A stretch of 64,000 bases of DNA from Streptomyces lavendofoliae (GCF_014649735.1 NZ_BMTP01000009.1:62001-126000), one strand, 5' to 3'; counted from the stretch's first letter, positions 8,889 through 17,265 are shown. A program made the numbers and translations. Notes: generated from the letters alone by a model not told the origin.

Positions 8889-8951
8889 AAGTGGTCCCCG
8901 AACACGGGAGGGAAGTGGCCCTTCAGCGGGACCACCGCCCCCGCCTAGCGT
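8889..8951. promoter_or_regulatory. MocR operator repeats and promoter of the DMT exporter
   Basis: AAGTGGTCCC (8889-8898) and AAGTGGCCC (8913-8921) are direct repeats; GGGACCAC (8928-8935) is the exact inverse of GTGGTCCC (8891-8898). A -10 element TAGCGT (8946-8951) follows, only 7 bases before the ATG at 8959, so the exporter mRNA is predicted to be leaderless; a weak TTCAGC lies 18 bp upstream of it. Mixed direct and inverted repeats overlapping the promoter are typical of MocR targets. Assignment is inferred. Confidence 0.5.
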
Positions 8952-8958
8952 CGACGGC

Positions 8959-10071
8959 ATGAACCGCAACCGGATCCGCGGTATGTCGCTCGCGGCCTTC
9001 GCCTGTGTCCTCGTCGGAGCGTCCTTCACCGCCAACAGCGTGCTCGGCGACTACCCGCACGCGGGAGGGCAGGCCATCCGCTACGGCCTGGCCTTCCTCC
9101 TGCTGCTGCCCCTCGTGGGACGGGGCGCGGCCACCGCACTACGGGCCCTGACGCCCCGCCAGTGGGGGCGGGTCGCGCTGCTCGCCGCAGTGGGGATGGT
9201 CGGGTTCAACCTGGCGGTCCTCGCCGCCGAGCGCACCGCGGAGCCCGCCATCCCCGGTGTGTTCGTCGGCTGCGCGCCCGTGGTGGTCGCCGTGCTGGTG
9301 CCCGCGGTCAACGGCCGGCGGCCCACCCGGCCGGTGCTGTACGGGGCGCTGCTCGTCGCCGCCGGGGCGTTCACCGTGCAGGGGTGGGGGCGTACCGACC
9401 TGGCGGGGATCGCCTGGTCGGTGGGGGCGCTGCTGGGCGAGGTCGGCTTCGCCGTCCTGGCCGTGCCGGTCCTGAAGCCGCTCGGCCCGAAGCTGCTGTC
9501 GGCCACCGTGTGCTGCGTCGCCGCGCTCGAATCGGCCGTCGCGGGGCTGCTGTCGGACGGCACCGCCATGGTGCGCGTACCGACCGGGCAGGAGTCGGTC
9601 GCGCTGCTGTGGCAGGCGGCGGTCGTCACGGTCGTGGGATTCGTCTGCTGGTACATGGGCGTCCAGCGGATCGGGGCCGAGCGCGCGACCCTGTTCTCCG
9701 GGCTCATCCCGGTGTCGGCGGCGATGACCGCGCCGCTCGTCGCCACCGGTTCCTACGGGCTCGCGCAGGGCGTCGGCAGCGCGCTGGTCGGCGCGGGAGT
9801 CGCGCTCGGCTCGGGTGTCCTGCGCGCCCCGGCCCCCGCGGTGGTGGCTCCGGTGCGGGGTGACGGTCCGCTCCGCGCGGACACCCCGCCGGATCGGCAG
9901 CCGGTGGCCGGTGGCAGGCACGGGGGCGAGGGGTACGAGGGCGACGGGCGGCCGGGGGACGGGCGGCGGGGCGACGCGCGGCCCGGGAACGTCCAAGGGA
10001 GGGACCTCGCGACCGGCGGCCGGTACCCCGCGCGGGCCGATCGCCCCGGCGGCGGCCGGTCCCTCGGATGA
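8959..10071 (+). CDS. DMT superfamily (EamA) permease
   Basis: A 370-residue membrane protein with about ten hydrophobic segments in two EamA repeats (residues ~5-140 and ~150-295), as in drug/metabolite and amino-acid exporters of the RhaT/EamA type. FTANSVLGDYPHAGGQAIRYGLAF and GAERATLFSGLIPVSAAMTAPL are characteristic repeat sequences. After residue ~295 there is a ~75-residue tail rich in Gly, Arg and Asp, low-complexity and probably cytoplasmic, which is longer than usual for the family. The divergent MocR gene and shared repeats indicate ligand-regulated expression. Substrate unknown; an amino acid or vitamin B6-related compound would fit the regulator class. Confidence 0.87.
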   Translation: MNRNRIRGMSLAAFACVLVGASFTANSVLGDYPHAGGQAIRYGLAFLLLLPLVGRGAATALRALTPRQWGRVALLAAVGMVGFNLAVLAAERTAEPAIPGVFVGCAPVVVAVLVPAVNGRRPTRPVLYGALLVAAGAFTVQGWGRTDLAGIAWSVGALLGEVGFAVLAVPVLKPLGPKLLSATVCCVAALESAVAGLLSDGTAMVRVPTGQESVALLWQAAVVTVVGFVCWYMGVQRIGAERATLFSGLIPVSAAMTAPLVATGSYGLAQGVGSALVGAGVALGSGVLRAPAPAVVAPVRGDGPLRADTPPDRQPVAGGRHGGEGYEGDGRPGDGRRGDARPGNVQGRDLATGGRYPARADRPGGGRSLG

Positions 10072-10266
10072 CCGGCGCCCGGGACGTGCCGCGGGCGCAC
10101 CCGAGCGGTCCGGGGGCCGTCGCGCCCGCCCCGTACGGCGCGGTCCGCCCCGCCCCGGCGCACCACCGCCGCCGTGGAGACACCGGATCGCCGCCGATCG
10201 CCGCCGTACGGGCGCGAGTCGGGGGGCGGACCGGGCCGGTCGCGGCGCGTGGCGCATGATGGGGCG

Positions 10267-11178
10267 GTGGCAACGGACACGGAGACAGCACCCGGCACGG
10301 ACGCCGACGACACCGCCCGCCTCTTCGAGGCCCACCGGCCCGTCCTGACCGGGGTGGCCTACCGGATGCTCGGCCGCGTGGCCGACGCCGAGGACGTGGT
10401 CCAGGAGGCGTGGCTGCGCTGGTCGGCCACCGCGCGCCCGGACGTCCGCGAGCCGCGCGCCTACCTCGTGCGCGTCACCACCCGGCTCGCCATCGACCGG
10501 CTCCGCCAGGCGCAGGCCCGCCGCGAGGCGTACGTCGGCCCGTGGCTGCCCGAGCCGGTCGTCACCGACTTCGGCCCGACCGTCCCCGACACCGCCGAGC
10601 GCGCGGTGCTCGCCGACTCCGTGGCGCTGGCCGTCCTGGTCGTCCTGGAGTCCCTCTCCCCGCTGGAGCGCGCGGTGTTCGTGCTGCGCGAGGCGTTCGG
10701 CTTCCCGTACGCGGAGATCGCGGCCACCCTCGACCGGTCGGAGGCGGCCGTACGGCAGCTCGCGGGGCGGGCCCGCCGGCACGTCGACGAGGGCAGGCCC
10801 CGCTACGACGTCGACCCCGCCGAGCGGCGCGACCTGACGGAACGCTTTCTCGCCGCCGCCGCCGGCGGCGACCTGGAGGGGCTGCTCGCCCTGCTCGCCC
10901 CGGACGCCCGGCTCATCAGCGACAGCGGCGGCAAGGCCAAGGCGCCCCTGCGCGTCATGGAGACCGCCGACAAGATCGGCCGGTTCATGTGCGCCGTCGC
11001 CGGAGGAACCGCCGCGGACGCCGCGTTCCGCACCGTCGAGGTCAACGGCGCGCCGGCCGTCCTCGTCCTCGCCGGCGGGCACCCGGAGACCCTGCTCCAG
11101 GTGGACGTCGTGGACGGCAGGATCCAGCGCATCTACATCGTACGGAACCCGGACAAACTCACCTCTCTCCAGCCCTGA
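10267..11178 (+). CDS. sigJ: ECF sigma factor, SigJ-like, with C-terminal SnoaL-like domain
   Basis: About 303 residues. Region sigma2 lies in residues ~15-80 (VAYRMLGRVADAEDVVQEAWLRW), sigma4 at ~120-175 (VLRFAFGFPYAEIAATLDRSEAAVRQL-type sequence, beginning VFVLREAFGFPYAEIA), and a ~100-residue SnoaL/NTF2-like domain at the C terminus (FLAAAAGGDLEGLLALLAPDA through the end). This layout is that of the SigJ/ECF41 group, in which the C-terminal domain modulates activity instead of a separate anti-sigma factor. GTG 10267 is chosen because it starts at the usual distance from sigma2; longer in-frame starts exist back to 10174. No carboxymuconolactone or peroxidase partner gene, common for ECF41, is adjacent. 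Confidence 0.86.
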   Translation: MATDTETAPGTDADDTARLFEAHRPVLTGVAYRMLGRVADAEDVVQEAWLRWSATARPDVREPRAYLVRVTTRLAIDRLRQAQARREAYVGPWLPEPVVTDFGPTVPDTAERAVLADSVALAVLVVLESLSPLERAVFVLREAFGFPYAEIAATLDRSEAAVRQLAGRARRHVDEGRPRYDVDPAERRDLTERFLAAAAGGDLEGLLALLAPDARLISDSGGKAKAPLRVMETADKIGRFMCAVAGGTAADAAFRTVEVNGAPAVLVLAGGHPETLLQVDVVDGRIQRIYIVRNPDKLTSLQP

Positions 11179-11223
11179 CCCGCTCGCAGAGCCGCCTGCG
11201 GAAGCGCCCACGGAACCCCGCGC

Positions 11224-11254
11224 AGGCCCCGCGTCCCTCCGGACCGCGGGGCCT
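11224..11254 (+). terminator. Hairpin terminator after sigJ
   Basis: AGGCCCCGCG and CGCGGGGCCT form a perfect 10-bp stem with an 11-base loop, 46 bp after the sigma factor stop. There is no U-tract, as is common for Streptomyces terminators. Confidence 0.6.
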
Positions 11255-11335
11255 TCCGCGTACGCCCGCCGTCCGCGCGAACAGCCTGTGAACGCTCCAC
11301 GACAAGGCTCGACCGCGCAGGGTGACCGGCCGACG

Positions 11336-11371
11336 ATTGGTCTTGACCAAGGGTGTGTGCCGTCCTATGGT
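11336..11371 (+). promoter_or_regulatory. Promoter with dre-like operator of the GntR gene
   Basis: TTGGTC-TT-GACCAA (11337-11350) is a 14-bp palindrome closely resembling the DasR responsive element (consensus built on TGGTCTAGACCA). Its right half contains a -35 TTGACC (11343-11348), followed after exactly 17 bp by -10 TATGGT (11366-11371). A protein bound there would block the promoter. The 11450 start would then have a ~70-base leader. Confidence 0.65.
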
Positions 11372-11449
11372 CACAAGGGTTAGTGCAGGAACCTTTAATA
11401 AACAAGGCACGGAAAGCCGCCGGGAGTCCGGCGATTGCGGAGGATCAGG

Positions 11450-12196
11450 GTGGGGACCACGCAGCTGGAATCGGTGCCGGAGCCCAAGTACTGGCACCTG
11501 AAGACCGTGATCGGCGAAGCGCTGGACACGGAGTTCTCCGTGGGGGAGATCCTGCCCAACGAGCGGGACCTGGCCGCCCGTTTCGGCGTCGCCCGCGCCA
11601 CGCTCCGTCAGGCCCTGGAGCAACTGGAGCTGGAGGGCCGCCTCCAGCGCCGCCGGGGTGTCGGCACCACCGTCGCACCGCCCCGCGTGGGGGTGGACGT
11701 CTCCACCACGCAGGCGCAGTGGCCCGGCTCCGGCGAGGAGACCTGGCAGCCCGTCGACTGCTCGCCGACCGCCCCGCCCGCCGCCGTGGCCCGCCTCCTC
11801 GACCTCGACGGGGGCACCGGCGAGCCCGTGCACACCGTGCGGCGACTGCGCGTGACACATGGTCAGGCCGTGGCGGCCGAGCAGCTGTACGTCCCCGCCC
11901 GCTCGGTACCGGACCTCACCGCCATCGACGCCCCGTCGGGACCGGCCCGCGCCCGCAGCGTGCTGCGGGAGCTGCAGCGGCTCACGCTGGAGGGCCAGGA
12001 CCGCTCCGTCGAGCTGGGCTCCGCCCGCGCGGACGACGCCAAGGAGCTCGACCGGCTGCCCGGCGCGCCCGTCCTGGTCGTCACCACCCGGTACCTGACG
12101 GACGGCCGTACCGCCGCCGTCTCCGTCGCCACCTACCGGGCCGACACCTGCCGGCTCACCTTCGGCGACGCCGGCGACTTCGGCATCGCCTCCTGA
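11450..12196 (+). CDS. GntR/HutC-family regulator (DasR-like, UTRA domain)
   Basis: A 248-residue HutC-subfamily GntR protein. The winged helix occupies residues ~15-78 (LPNERDLAARFGVARATLRQ, then LELEGRLQRRRGVGTTVA), followed by a UTRA effector domain (residues ~95-245) of the type that binds phosphosugars. GTG 11450 is chosen because GGAGG (11439-11443) lies at ideal spacing; a TTG at 11435 would overlap that ribosome site. DasR itself controls N-acetylglucosamine use, and the palindrome in this gene's own promoter resembles a DasR site, so it is either autoregulated by a related specificity or belongs to the DasR regulon. No sugar gene is directly adjacent; a ROK gene is convergent downstream. 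Confidence 0.88.
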   Translation: MGTTQLESVPEPKYWHLKTVIGEALDTEFSVGEILPNERDLAARFGVARATLRQALEQLELEGRLQRRRGVGTTVAPPRVGVDVSTTQAQWPGSGEETWQPVDCSPTAPPAAVARLLDLDGGTGEPVHTVRRLRVTHGQAVAAEQLYVPARSVPDLTAIDAPSGPARARSVLRELQRLTLEGQDRSVELGSARADDAKELDRLPGAPVLVVTTRYLTDGRTAAVSVATYRADTCRLTFGDAGDFGIAS

Positions 12197-12225
12197 CCCG
12201 GCCCCCCGCCCGCCCCGCCGTGCCC

Positions 12226-12248
12226 GGCCCGCCGCTCAGCGGCGGGCC
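12226..12248. terminator. Bidirectional hairpin between GntR and ROK genes
   Basis: GGCCCGCCGCT-C-AGCGGCGGGCC is a perfect dyad between convergent genes; it spans the stop codon of the ROK gene. It probably terminates both transcripts. Confidence 0.6.
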
Positions 12249-13393
12249 GTCACCGTACCCTCGACCGCGAACAGCTGCTCCTCCACGTGGTCGAGCGCCA
12301 GCCGCAGCGCACCCGTCGCCACCGCCGCCTCGCCCAGCAGGGACAACGCCACCCGGGGCGGACGCAGACAGAACCGCGCCAGCTCCTCCCGCAGCGGCTG
12401 GAGCACCCCGTCCAGGCCGGCCGCCCAGCCGCCGACCACCACCAGCTCCGGATCGAGCGCCAGCACCAGCGCCGCCACGTCGTGCACCAGCCGCTGGATG
12501 AAGCGGTCCACCGCCTCCCTGGCCCGCGCGTCCCCCTTGCGGGCCAGCGCGAACACCTCCGCCACCGCCTGCTCGTCCAGCGGGTGCAGGGGCTCGTCCG
12601 TGGTCGACAGCAGCGTCTCCGGCGTCGCCCCCTGCCCCAGCAGGTGCAGGGCGCCGATCTCCCCGGCCGCCCCGCCGAACCCCCGGTGCAGCCGCCCGCC
12701 GATCAGCGAACCGGCCCCGGGGCTCAGCCCGGCGAGGACGAAGACGATGTCGTCCGAGTCGGTCGCCGCGCCCTTCCACTGCTCGGCCACGGCCGCCGCG
12801 TTGGCGTCGTTCTCGACCAGCACGGGGCACCGGAACGACCGCCGCAGCCGCTCGCCCAGCGCCAGCCCCGTCCATCCGGGCAGCGCCGTGCCGAGCCGTA
12901 CGGTCCCGTCCGCCTCCACGATCCCGGGCGTCCCGACGCCCACCGCCCGCAGACTCCCGCGCGCGACCCCGGTGCGCCGCAGGACGTCCGCGACGACGGC
13001 CCGCACCCGCTCCAGTCGCTCGTCCGCCGACGCCGTCTCCGGCACCGCGCGGGAACCGGCGCCGATGATCCGCCCGTCCAGCCCCGACATCAGCGCGGCG
13101 ACCCGGTGCGGACCGATCTCGATGCCCAGCAGATGGCCCGCCTCCGCGCGGAACCGGAACCGCCGCGCCGGCCGCCCCTGCCGCCTGGCCTCGCCCTCCT
13201 CGGGCGCCGCCTCGACCACCAGACCGGTGCCGATGAGCCCCTCGACCACGCCCTCGACGGTCGGCCGGGACAGCCCCGTGATCCGGGTGAGGTCGGTGAG
13301 CGTGCGCGCGTCGGCGCCGCGCAGCGCGTGGAGTACCACCGCGGAATTGATCCGCCGCAACAGCGACGGGTCCCCGCCGGTCAGCCGGCTCAC
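12236..13393 (-). CDS. ROK family transcriptional regulator
   Basis: A 385-residue ROK repressor. An N-terminal winged helix (residues ~12-75; LTDLTRITGLSRPTVEGVVEGL) precedes a sugar-kinase-like fold with the ROK motifs LLGIEIGPHRVAALMSGLDG, VGVGTPGIVEADG and VENDANAAAVAEQWKGA, the Asp of the latter being the catalytic position in ROK kinases. The usual Cys-rich zinc motif after GAAGEIGALHLL is absent: the region reads GQGATPETLL with no Cys. Start GTG 13393 has GGGAGGA at good spacing. It is divergent from a hypothetical gene. Effector and targets are not indicated by the sequence; control of carbon use is typical of the family. Confidence 0.9.
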   Translation of the reverse strand: MSRLTGGDPSLLRRINSAVVLHALRGADARTLTDLTRITGLSRPTVEGVVEGLIGTGLVVEAAPEEGEARRQGRPARRFRFRAEAGHLLGIEIGPHRVAALMSGLDGRIIGAGSRAVPETASADERLERVRAVVADVLRRTGVARGSLRAVGVGTPGIVEADGTVRLGTALPGWTGLALGERLRRSFRCPVLVENDANAAAVAEQWKGAATDSDDIVFVLAGLSPGAGSLIGGRLHRGFGGAAGEIGALHLLGQGATPETLLSTTDEPLHPLDEQAVAEVFALARKGDARAREAVDRFIQRLVHDVAALVLALDPELVVVGGWAAGLDGVLQPLREELARFCLRPPRVALSLLGEAAVATGALRLALDHVEEQLFAVEGTVTARR

Positions 13394-13556
13394 CGTGTGT
13401 CCTCCCAGCTAGAACGCATGTCTGCCGGATGGTACTCAATGACCCGGTCGGGTTGTCACACCCCTCGCCGGGGACGGGCCACCGGCGCCGGGGACGGGGC
13501 GCCCGCGGGAAACTGACGGAACGCCAATTGTCAGTGCCCCGGGCTTTACTGGAGCC

Positions 13557-13994
13557 ATGACCACCGCACGGCACCTGGCGACCATCGATCAGCTGCGCTC
13601 CCGTCCCTACCCCCGGGAGTCGGGCGAGACGGCCCCGGGCCGCGGCGGGGCCGGCTACCACCTGGTGGAGCTCGCCACGAGCGAGGACTTCTGGGACGAC
13701 GACGGCACCCGGCGCGAGAGCGTCGAGGACCAGTACGAGGCCGAGCGCGACGCCCTCGCGTCGCTGCTCACGGTCCGCTGGGGCGCACCGCAGGTGTTCA
13801 GCCTGTGGTCGGTGTCCGACCGGGTCATGTCCGGCGAGGAGATACCCGACCCCTGGGACACGCTGAGCCGGTCCGTGCCCGACGTCCACCTCTGGCGGGT
13901 GGACGGGCACTGGATAGCCCTCGGCGTCTCCCAGTGGGACAAGGAGCTGCCCTTCCAGCTGGTCGCCGCCGTCACCCGGATCGACCCGCCCTGA
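13557..13994 (+). CDS. Conserved hypothetical protein, soluble
   Basis: A 145-residue protein with no domain I can name. It is acidic, with several Trp (DFWDDDGTR, LTVRWGAP, FSLWSVSDR, HLWRVDGHWIALGVSQWDKELPFQL), and has no signal peptide or membrane segment. The sequence has normal codon character for the window and a plausible start (GGAG just before ATG 13557), so I take it as real. The Trp-rich beta-strand-like pattern resembles small Streptomyces immunity or cytoplasmic proteins, but that is only an impression. The upstream interval contains CTGAC...GTCAG arms around 13512-13534. It is followed by a strong hairpin. Confidence 0.7.
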   Translation: MTTARHLATIDQLRSRPYPRESGETAPGRGGAGYHLVELATSEDFWDDDGTRRESVEDQYEAERDALASLLTVRWGAPQVFSLWSVSDRVMSGEEIPDPWDTLSRSVPDVHLWRVDGHWIALGVSQWDKELPFQLVAAVTRIDPP

Positions 13995-14001
13995 GACCCC
14001 G

Positions 14002-14028
14002 GCCCGCCGGCCGGGAGCACCGGCGGGC
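14002..14028 (+). terminator. Hairpin terminator
   Basis: GCCCGCCGG and CCGGCGGGC pair perfectly (9 bp) around a 9-base loop, 7 bp after the stop of the hypothetical gene. The rest of the gap to 14182 shows no gene. Confidence 0.6.
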
Positions 14029-14181
14029 GTCCCCCGGGGTGACGGGCGCGCCCGGCGCGCGGCTGGAGCCGCGGTGGGCCGCGAGCGTGCGGGAGGCGTG
14101 TGCGACCCTCCGCACCGAGTCGGGCCTCGCGGCGGCAGTCGTCGCCTGGGACCTGCCGGGCGCGACCGGCGCCGCCTGCGG

Positions 14182-14727
14182 CTACCGGCGCTCCTCCCGC
14201 GCCGCCTCCCGCAGCCGGGCGAACTCCTCCGCCATCGTCTCCAGCGTCCAGTGCGCGTTCAGCCCGCTGGGATTGGGCAGAGCCCAGATCCGGGTGCCGC
14301 CGATCGTCCGCTCCTGCGGCCCGATCCGCGCCTTGGGCTCCCCGAAGGCCGTGCGGTACGCGGTGATCCCCGCCACCGCCAGCCAGCGCGGGCGCAGCCG
14401 TTCCACCTTGAGCGCCAGCAGCCGGCCCCCCTCGCGGAACTCCTCGTCACTCAGCTCGTCGGCCCGCGCGCTCGCCCGCGCCACCACGTTGGTGATGCCG
14501 AGCCCGTACGTCAGGAGCTCCTCCTGCTCGGAGGGGCGCAACTGGCGTGGGGTGAAACCGGAGCGGTGCAGCACCGGCCAGAAGCGGTTGCCGGGCCGGG
14601 CGAAGTGGTGTCCCGTCGCGGCGGACATCAGGCCCGGGTTGATGCCGCAGAACAGTACGGACAGGCCGCCCGCGATCACGTCGGGGACGACGCGGTCGCG
14701 GGCGGCCAGGAGTTCCTGTGGAGTCAT
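14182..14727 (-). CDS. mug: G/U (T/U) mismatch-specific DNA glycosylase, Mug family
   Basis: A 181-residue uracil-DNA-glycosylase-superfamily protein of the Mug/TDG group. Motif 1 reads VLFCGINPGLMSA (GINPG, residues ~27-31), and the C-terminal active-site loop is LPNPSGLNAHW (NPSG). HHFARPGNRFWPVLHRSGF is the characteristic segment between. It excises uracil or thymine opposite guanine in base excision repair. ATG 14727 gives a compact start MTPQELLAARDRVVPD. It lies 19 bp downstream of purB on the same strand and may share its transcript. Confidence 0.93.
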   Translation of the reverse strand: MTPQELLAARDRVVPDVIAGGLSVLFCGINPGLMSAATGHHFARPGNRFWPVLHRSGFTPRQLRPSEQEELLTYGLGITNVVARASARADELSDEEFREGGRLLALKVERLRPRWLAVAGITAYRTAFGEPKARIGPQERTIGGTRIWALPNPSGLNAHWTLETMAEEFARLREAAREERR

Positions 14728-14746
14728 ACGGGTCGTGTGCCCCGGG

Positions 14747-16189
14747 TCAGAGGATCGCACCCGGGACGTAGCCGGCGGCCTCCGGGTGCTGCTCGGCGAT
14801 CTCCTCGATCCGGGCGACCACCGCACCGACCTGGTCGGCGGCGGCACCCGTGAACGACAGCTTGTCCGCCATCGCCGCGTCCAGCTGCGCCCGGTCCAGC
14901 GGGAGGCGGTCGTCGGCGGCGAGCTTGTCGAGGAGCTCGTTGCGCTCGGCGCCCCGCTCCCGCATGGCCAGCGCCGACGCCACCGCGTTCTCCTTGATGG
15001 CCTCGTGCGCCATCTCGCGGCCCACCCCGGCGCGCACCGACGCCATCAGCACCTTCGTGGTGGCCAGGAAGGGCAGGTAGCGGTCCAGCTCGCGGGCGAC
15101 GACGGCGGGGAACGCGCCGAACTCGTCCAGCACGGTCAGGAACGTCTCCAGCAGCCCGTCCAGCGCGAAGAACGCGTCGGGCAGCGCCACCCGGCGGACC
15201 ACCGAGCACGACACGTCGCCCTCGTTCCACTGGTCGCCCGCCAGCTCGCCGGTCATCGACGCGTAGCCGCGCAGGATGACCATGAGGCCGTTGACGCGTT
15301 CGCAGGAGCGGGTGTTCATCTTGTGCGGCATGGCGGAGGAGCCGACCTGGCCGGGCTTGAAGCCCTCGGTGACCAGCTCGTGCCCGGCCATCAGCCGGAT
15401 CGTCTTCGCCAGCGACGACGGCGCCGCCGCCAGCTGCACCAGCGCCGTGACGACCTCGTAGTCGAGCGAGCGCGGGTAGACCTGGCCGACCGAGGTGAAG
15501 GCGTTGCCGAAGCCCAGGTGGCCGGCGATCCGCTGCTCCAGCTCCGCCAGCTTCGCGGCGTCCCCGCCCAGCAGGTCCAGCATGTCCTGCGCGGTGCCGA
15601 CCGGGCCCTTGACGCCGCGCAGCGGGTAGCGGCCCAGCAGCTCCTCCAGCCGCGCGTACGCCACCAGCAGCTCGTCCGCCGCGGTGGCGAAGCGCTTGCC
15701 GAGTGTGGTGGCCTGGGCGGCGACGTTGTGCGAGCGCCCCGCCATGACCAGCTCGCCGTACTCACCCGCCAGCTTGCCCAGCCGGGCCAGCACGGCCACC
15801 GTGCGGTCGCGCATCAGCTCCAGCGACAGCCGGATCTGCAACTGCTCGACGTTCTCGGTGAGGTCGCGCGAGGTCATGCCCTTGTGCACCTGCTCGTGGC
15901 CCGCGAGCGCGTTGAACTCCTCGATCCGCGCCTTCACGTCGTGGCGCGTGACCTTCTCACGCTCGGCGATAGACGCCAGGTCGACCTGGTCGAGCACCCG
16001 CTCGTAGTCGGCGAGCGCGGCCTCCGGCACCTCGATCCCGAGGTCCTTCTGGGCACGCAGCACGGCGAGCCACAGTTGGCGCTCCAGCTTCACCTTCTGC
16101 TCGGGGGACCACAGGACGGCAAGCTCCGCGGAGGCGTAGCGGCCGGCCAGGACGTTGGGGATGCGAGGCTTCGCAGACACAGCAGTCAC
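14747..16189 (-). CDS. purB: Adenylosuccinate lyase
   Basis: A 480-residue fumarase/aspartase-superfamily enzyme that acts twice in purine synthesis (SAICAR to AICAR, adenylosuccinate to AMP). The superfamily signature appears as KPGQVGSSAMPHKMNTRSCE (about residues 280-300), with the catalytic His region GRSHNVAAQATTLGKR and HKGMTSRDLTENVEQLQ in the N-terminal half. Start GTG 16189 (VTAVSAKPRIPNVLAG) gives the length usual in Streptomyces. No Shine-Dalgarno sequence precedes it; a TAGAAT -10 box ends 8 bases upstream, so the mRNA is probably leaderless. mug follows 19 bp downstream. Confidence 0.97.
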   Translation of the reverse strand: MTAVSAKPRIPNVLAGRYASAELAVLWSPEQKVKLERQLWLAVLRAQKDLGIEVPEAALADYERVLDQVDLASIAEREKVTRHDVKARIEEFNALAGHEQVHKGMTSRDLTENVEQLQIRLSLELMRDRTVAVLARLGKLAGEYGELVMAGRSHNVAAQATTLGKRFATAADELLVAYARLEELLGRYPLRGVKGPVGTAQDMLDLLGGDAAKLAELEQRIAGHLGFGNAFTSVGQVYPRSLDYEVVTALVQLAAAPSSLAKTIRLMAGHELVTEGFKPGQVGSSAMPHKMNTRSCERVNGLMVILRGYASMTGELAGDQWNEGDVSCSVVRRVALPDAFFALDGLLETFLTVLDEFGAFPAVVARELDRYLPFLATTKVLMASVRAGVGREMAHEAIKENAVASALAMRERGAERNELLDKLAADDRLPLDRAQLDAAMADKLSFTGAAADQVGAVVARIEEIAEQHPEAAGYVPGAIL

Positions 16190-16197
16190 ATGACCGG

Positions 16198-16203
16198 ATT
16201 CTA
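16198..16203 (-). promoter_or_regulatory. -10 box of purB, predicted leaderless transcript
   Basis: On the minus strand TAGAAT occupies 16203-16198, so transcription should begin near 16191-16189, at the GTG start itself. No convincing -35 TTGACA is present (a GCCGAC-like hexamer lies at 16-17 bp). Confidence 0.5.
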
Positions 16204-16330
16204 CTGGCGGTTTCTGCAGGTCGGCGCCGCGGTCCGGATTGTGGCTTGCTACGAAGGAGCCATGGCGGCCGGTACGCCCGCCGCCACCGGGCCCTCGCAC
16301 GCGCCGCCGGGTCCCCCCGAGCCCGCGCCG

Positions 16331-17122
16331 CTACGGGAGCGGAGACTCGTCGTCGAGGAGGTACGGCAGCAGTTCCGGCCGCTTGGCCGGCCGGCCGTCG
16401 CCGGAGGACCGGCCGGTCAGCCGCCGCCCGATCCAGGGGCCCAGGTGCCGGCGGGCGAACCGCACGTCGGCGATCCGCCGGGCCGGCCAGGCGATGGGCA
16501 CCGGCGGCGGCAGCGGCGCCCGCCAGTCCTCCTCCGCCTCCAGGCCCAGGGCCTGCCACACGGCCTCGGCCACCCGCCGGTGGCCCTCCGAGGTCAGGTG
16601 CAGCCGGTCCAGGTCCCACAGCCGCGGGTCGCCCATGACCTCGGCGCCGTACAGGTCGACGACGAGAGCGCCGTGCCGGGCCGCCAGCCGCTCGACATGG
16701 GCGAAGAGCTCCTCCATGCGCGGGCGGAAGCGCTCCATCACCGGACCGTCGCGACCGGGGCTGCGCATCAGCACCAGCTGCCCGCACGCGGGGGCCAGCC
16801 GCTCCACGGCCTCCTCCAGCAGGCCGCGCACCCGGCCCATGTCGCACTTCGGGCGCAGGGTGTCGTTCAGCCCGCCGACCAGGGTCACGACATCGGGCTT
16901 CATGGCCGCCGCCAGGTCCACCTGCTCGTCGACTATCTGGCGGATCAGCTTGCCGCGCACGGCGAGGTTCGCGTACCGGAAACCCGGCGTACGGGCGGCG
17001 AGGCGGGCCGCCAGCAGGTCGGCCCAGCCCCGGTAGGAGCCGTCGGGCAGCAGGTCCGACATGCCCTCGGTGAAGCTGTCGCCGACCGCGACAAAACTGT
17101 TGTAGGTGGCATTCATCTCCAT
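16331..17122 (-). CDS. SGNH/GDSL-type hydrolase
   Basis: A 263-residue cytoplasmic-looking SGNH hydrolase. Block I FVAVGDSFTEGMSD supplies the nucleophilic Ser (about residue 16), LAVRGKLI supplies the block II Gly, VGGLNDTLRP the block III Asn, and LDRLHLTSEGHRR the catalytic Asp and His of block V (about residues 180-190). No signal peptide is seen. The family includes esterases, lipases and acyl hydrolases; the substrate is unknown. ATG 17122 is used; ATG 17116 is an alternative. Downstream (3') lies the purB promoter region; upstream a 195-bp GC-rich gap with short repeats separates it from the CNNM genes. Confidence 0.9.
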   Translation of the reverse strand: MEMNATYNSFVAVGDSFTEGMSDLLPDGSYRGWADLLAARLAARTPGFRYANLAVRGKLIRQIVDEQVDLAAAMKPDVVTLVGGLNDTLRPKCDMGRVRGLLEEAVERLAPACGQLVLMRSPGRDGPVMERFRPRMEELFAHVERLAARHGALVVDLYGAEVMGDPRLWDLDRLHLTSEGHRRVAEAVWQALGLEAEEDWRAPLPPPVPIAWPARRIADVRFARRHLGPWIGRRLTGRSSGDGRPAKRPELLPYLLDDESPLP

Positions 17123-17265
17123 GGCGGAGCGATCGTACCGCGACGCGCCGGCGGGCCCGCAGGGAGCCGGAGGGGCAGGGCGGACCCCGGAGGCCGGGCC
17201 CCCCGCACAGGCGCCGGCCGAGGCGCTCACCCGTCCGCCGGCCGCCGGGGGAGACCCGGCGGCGC

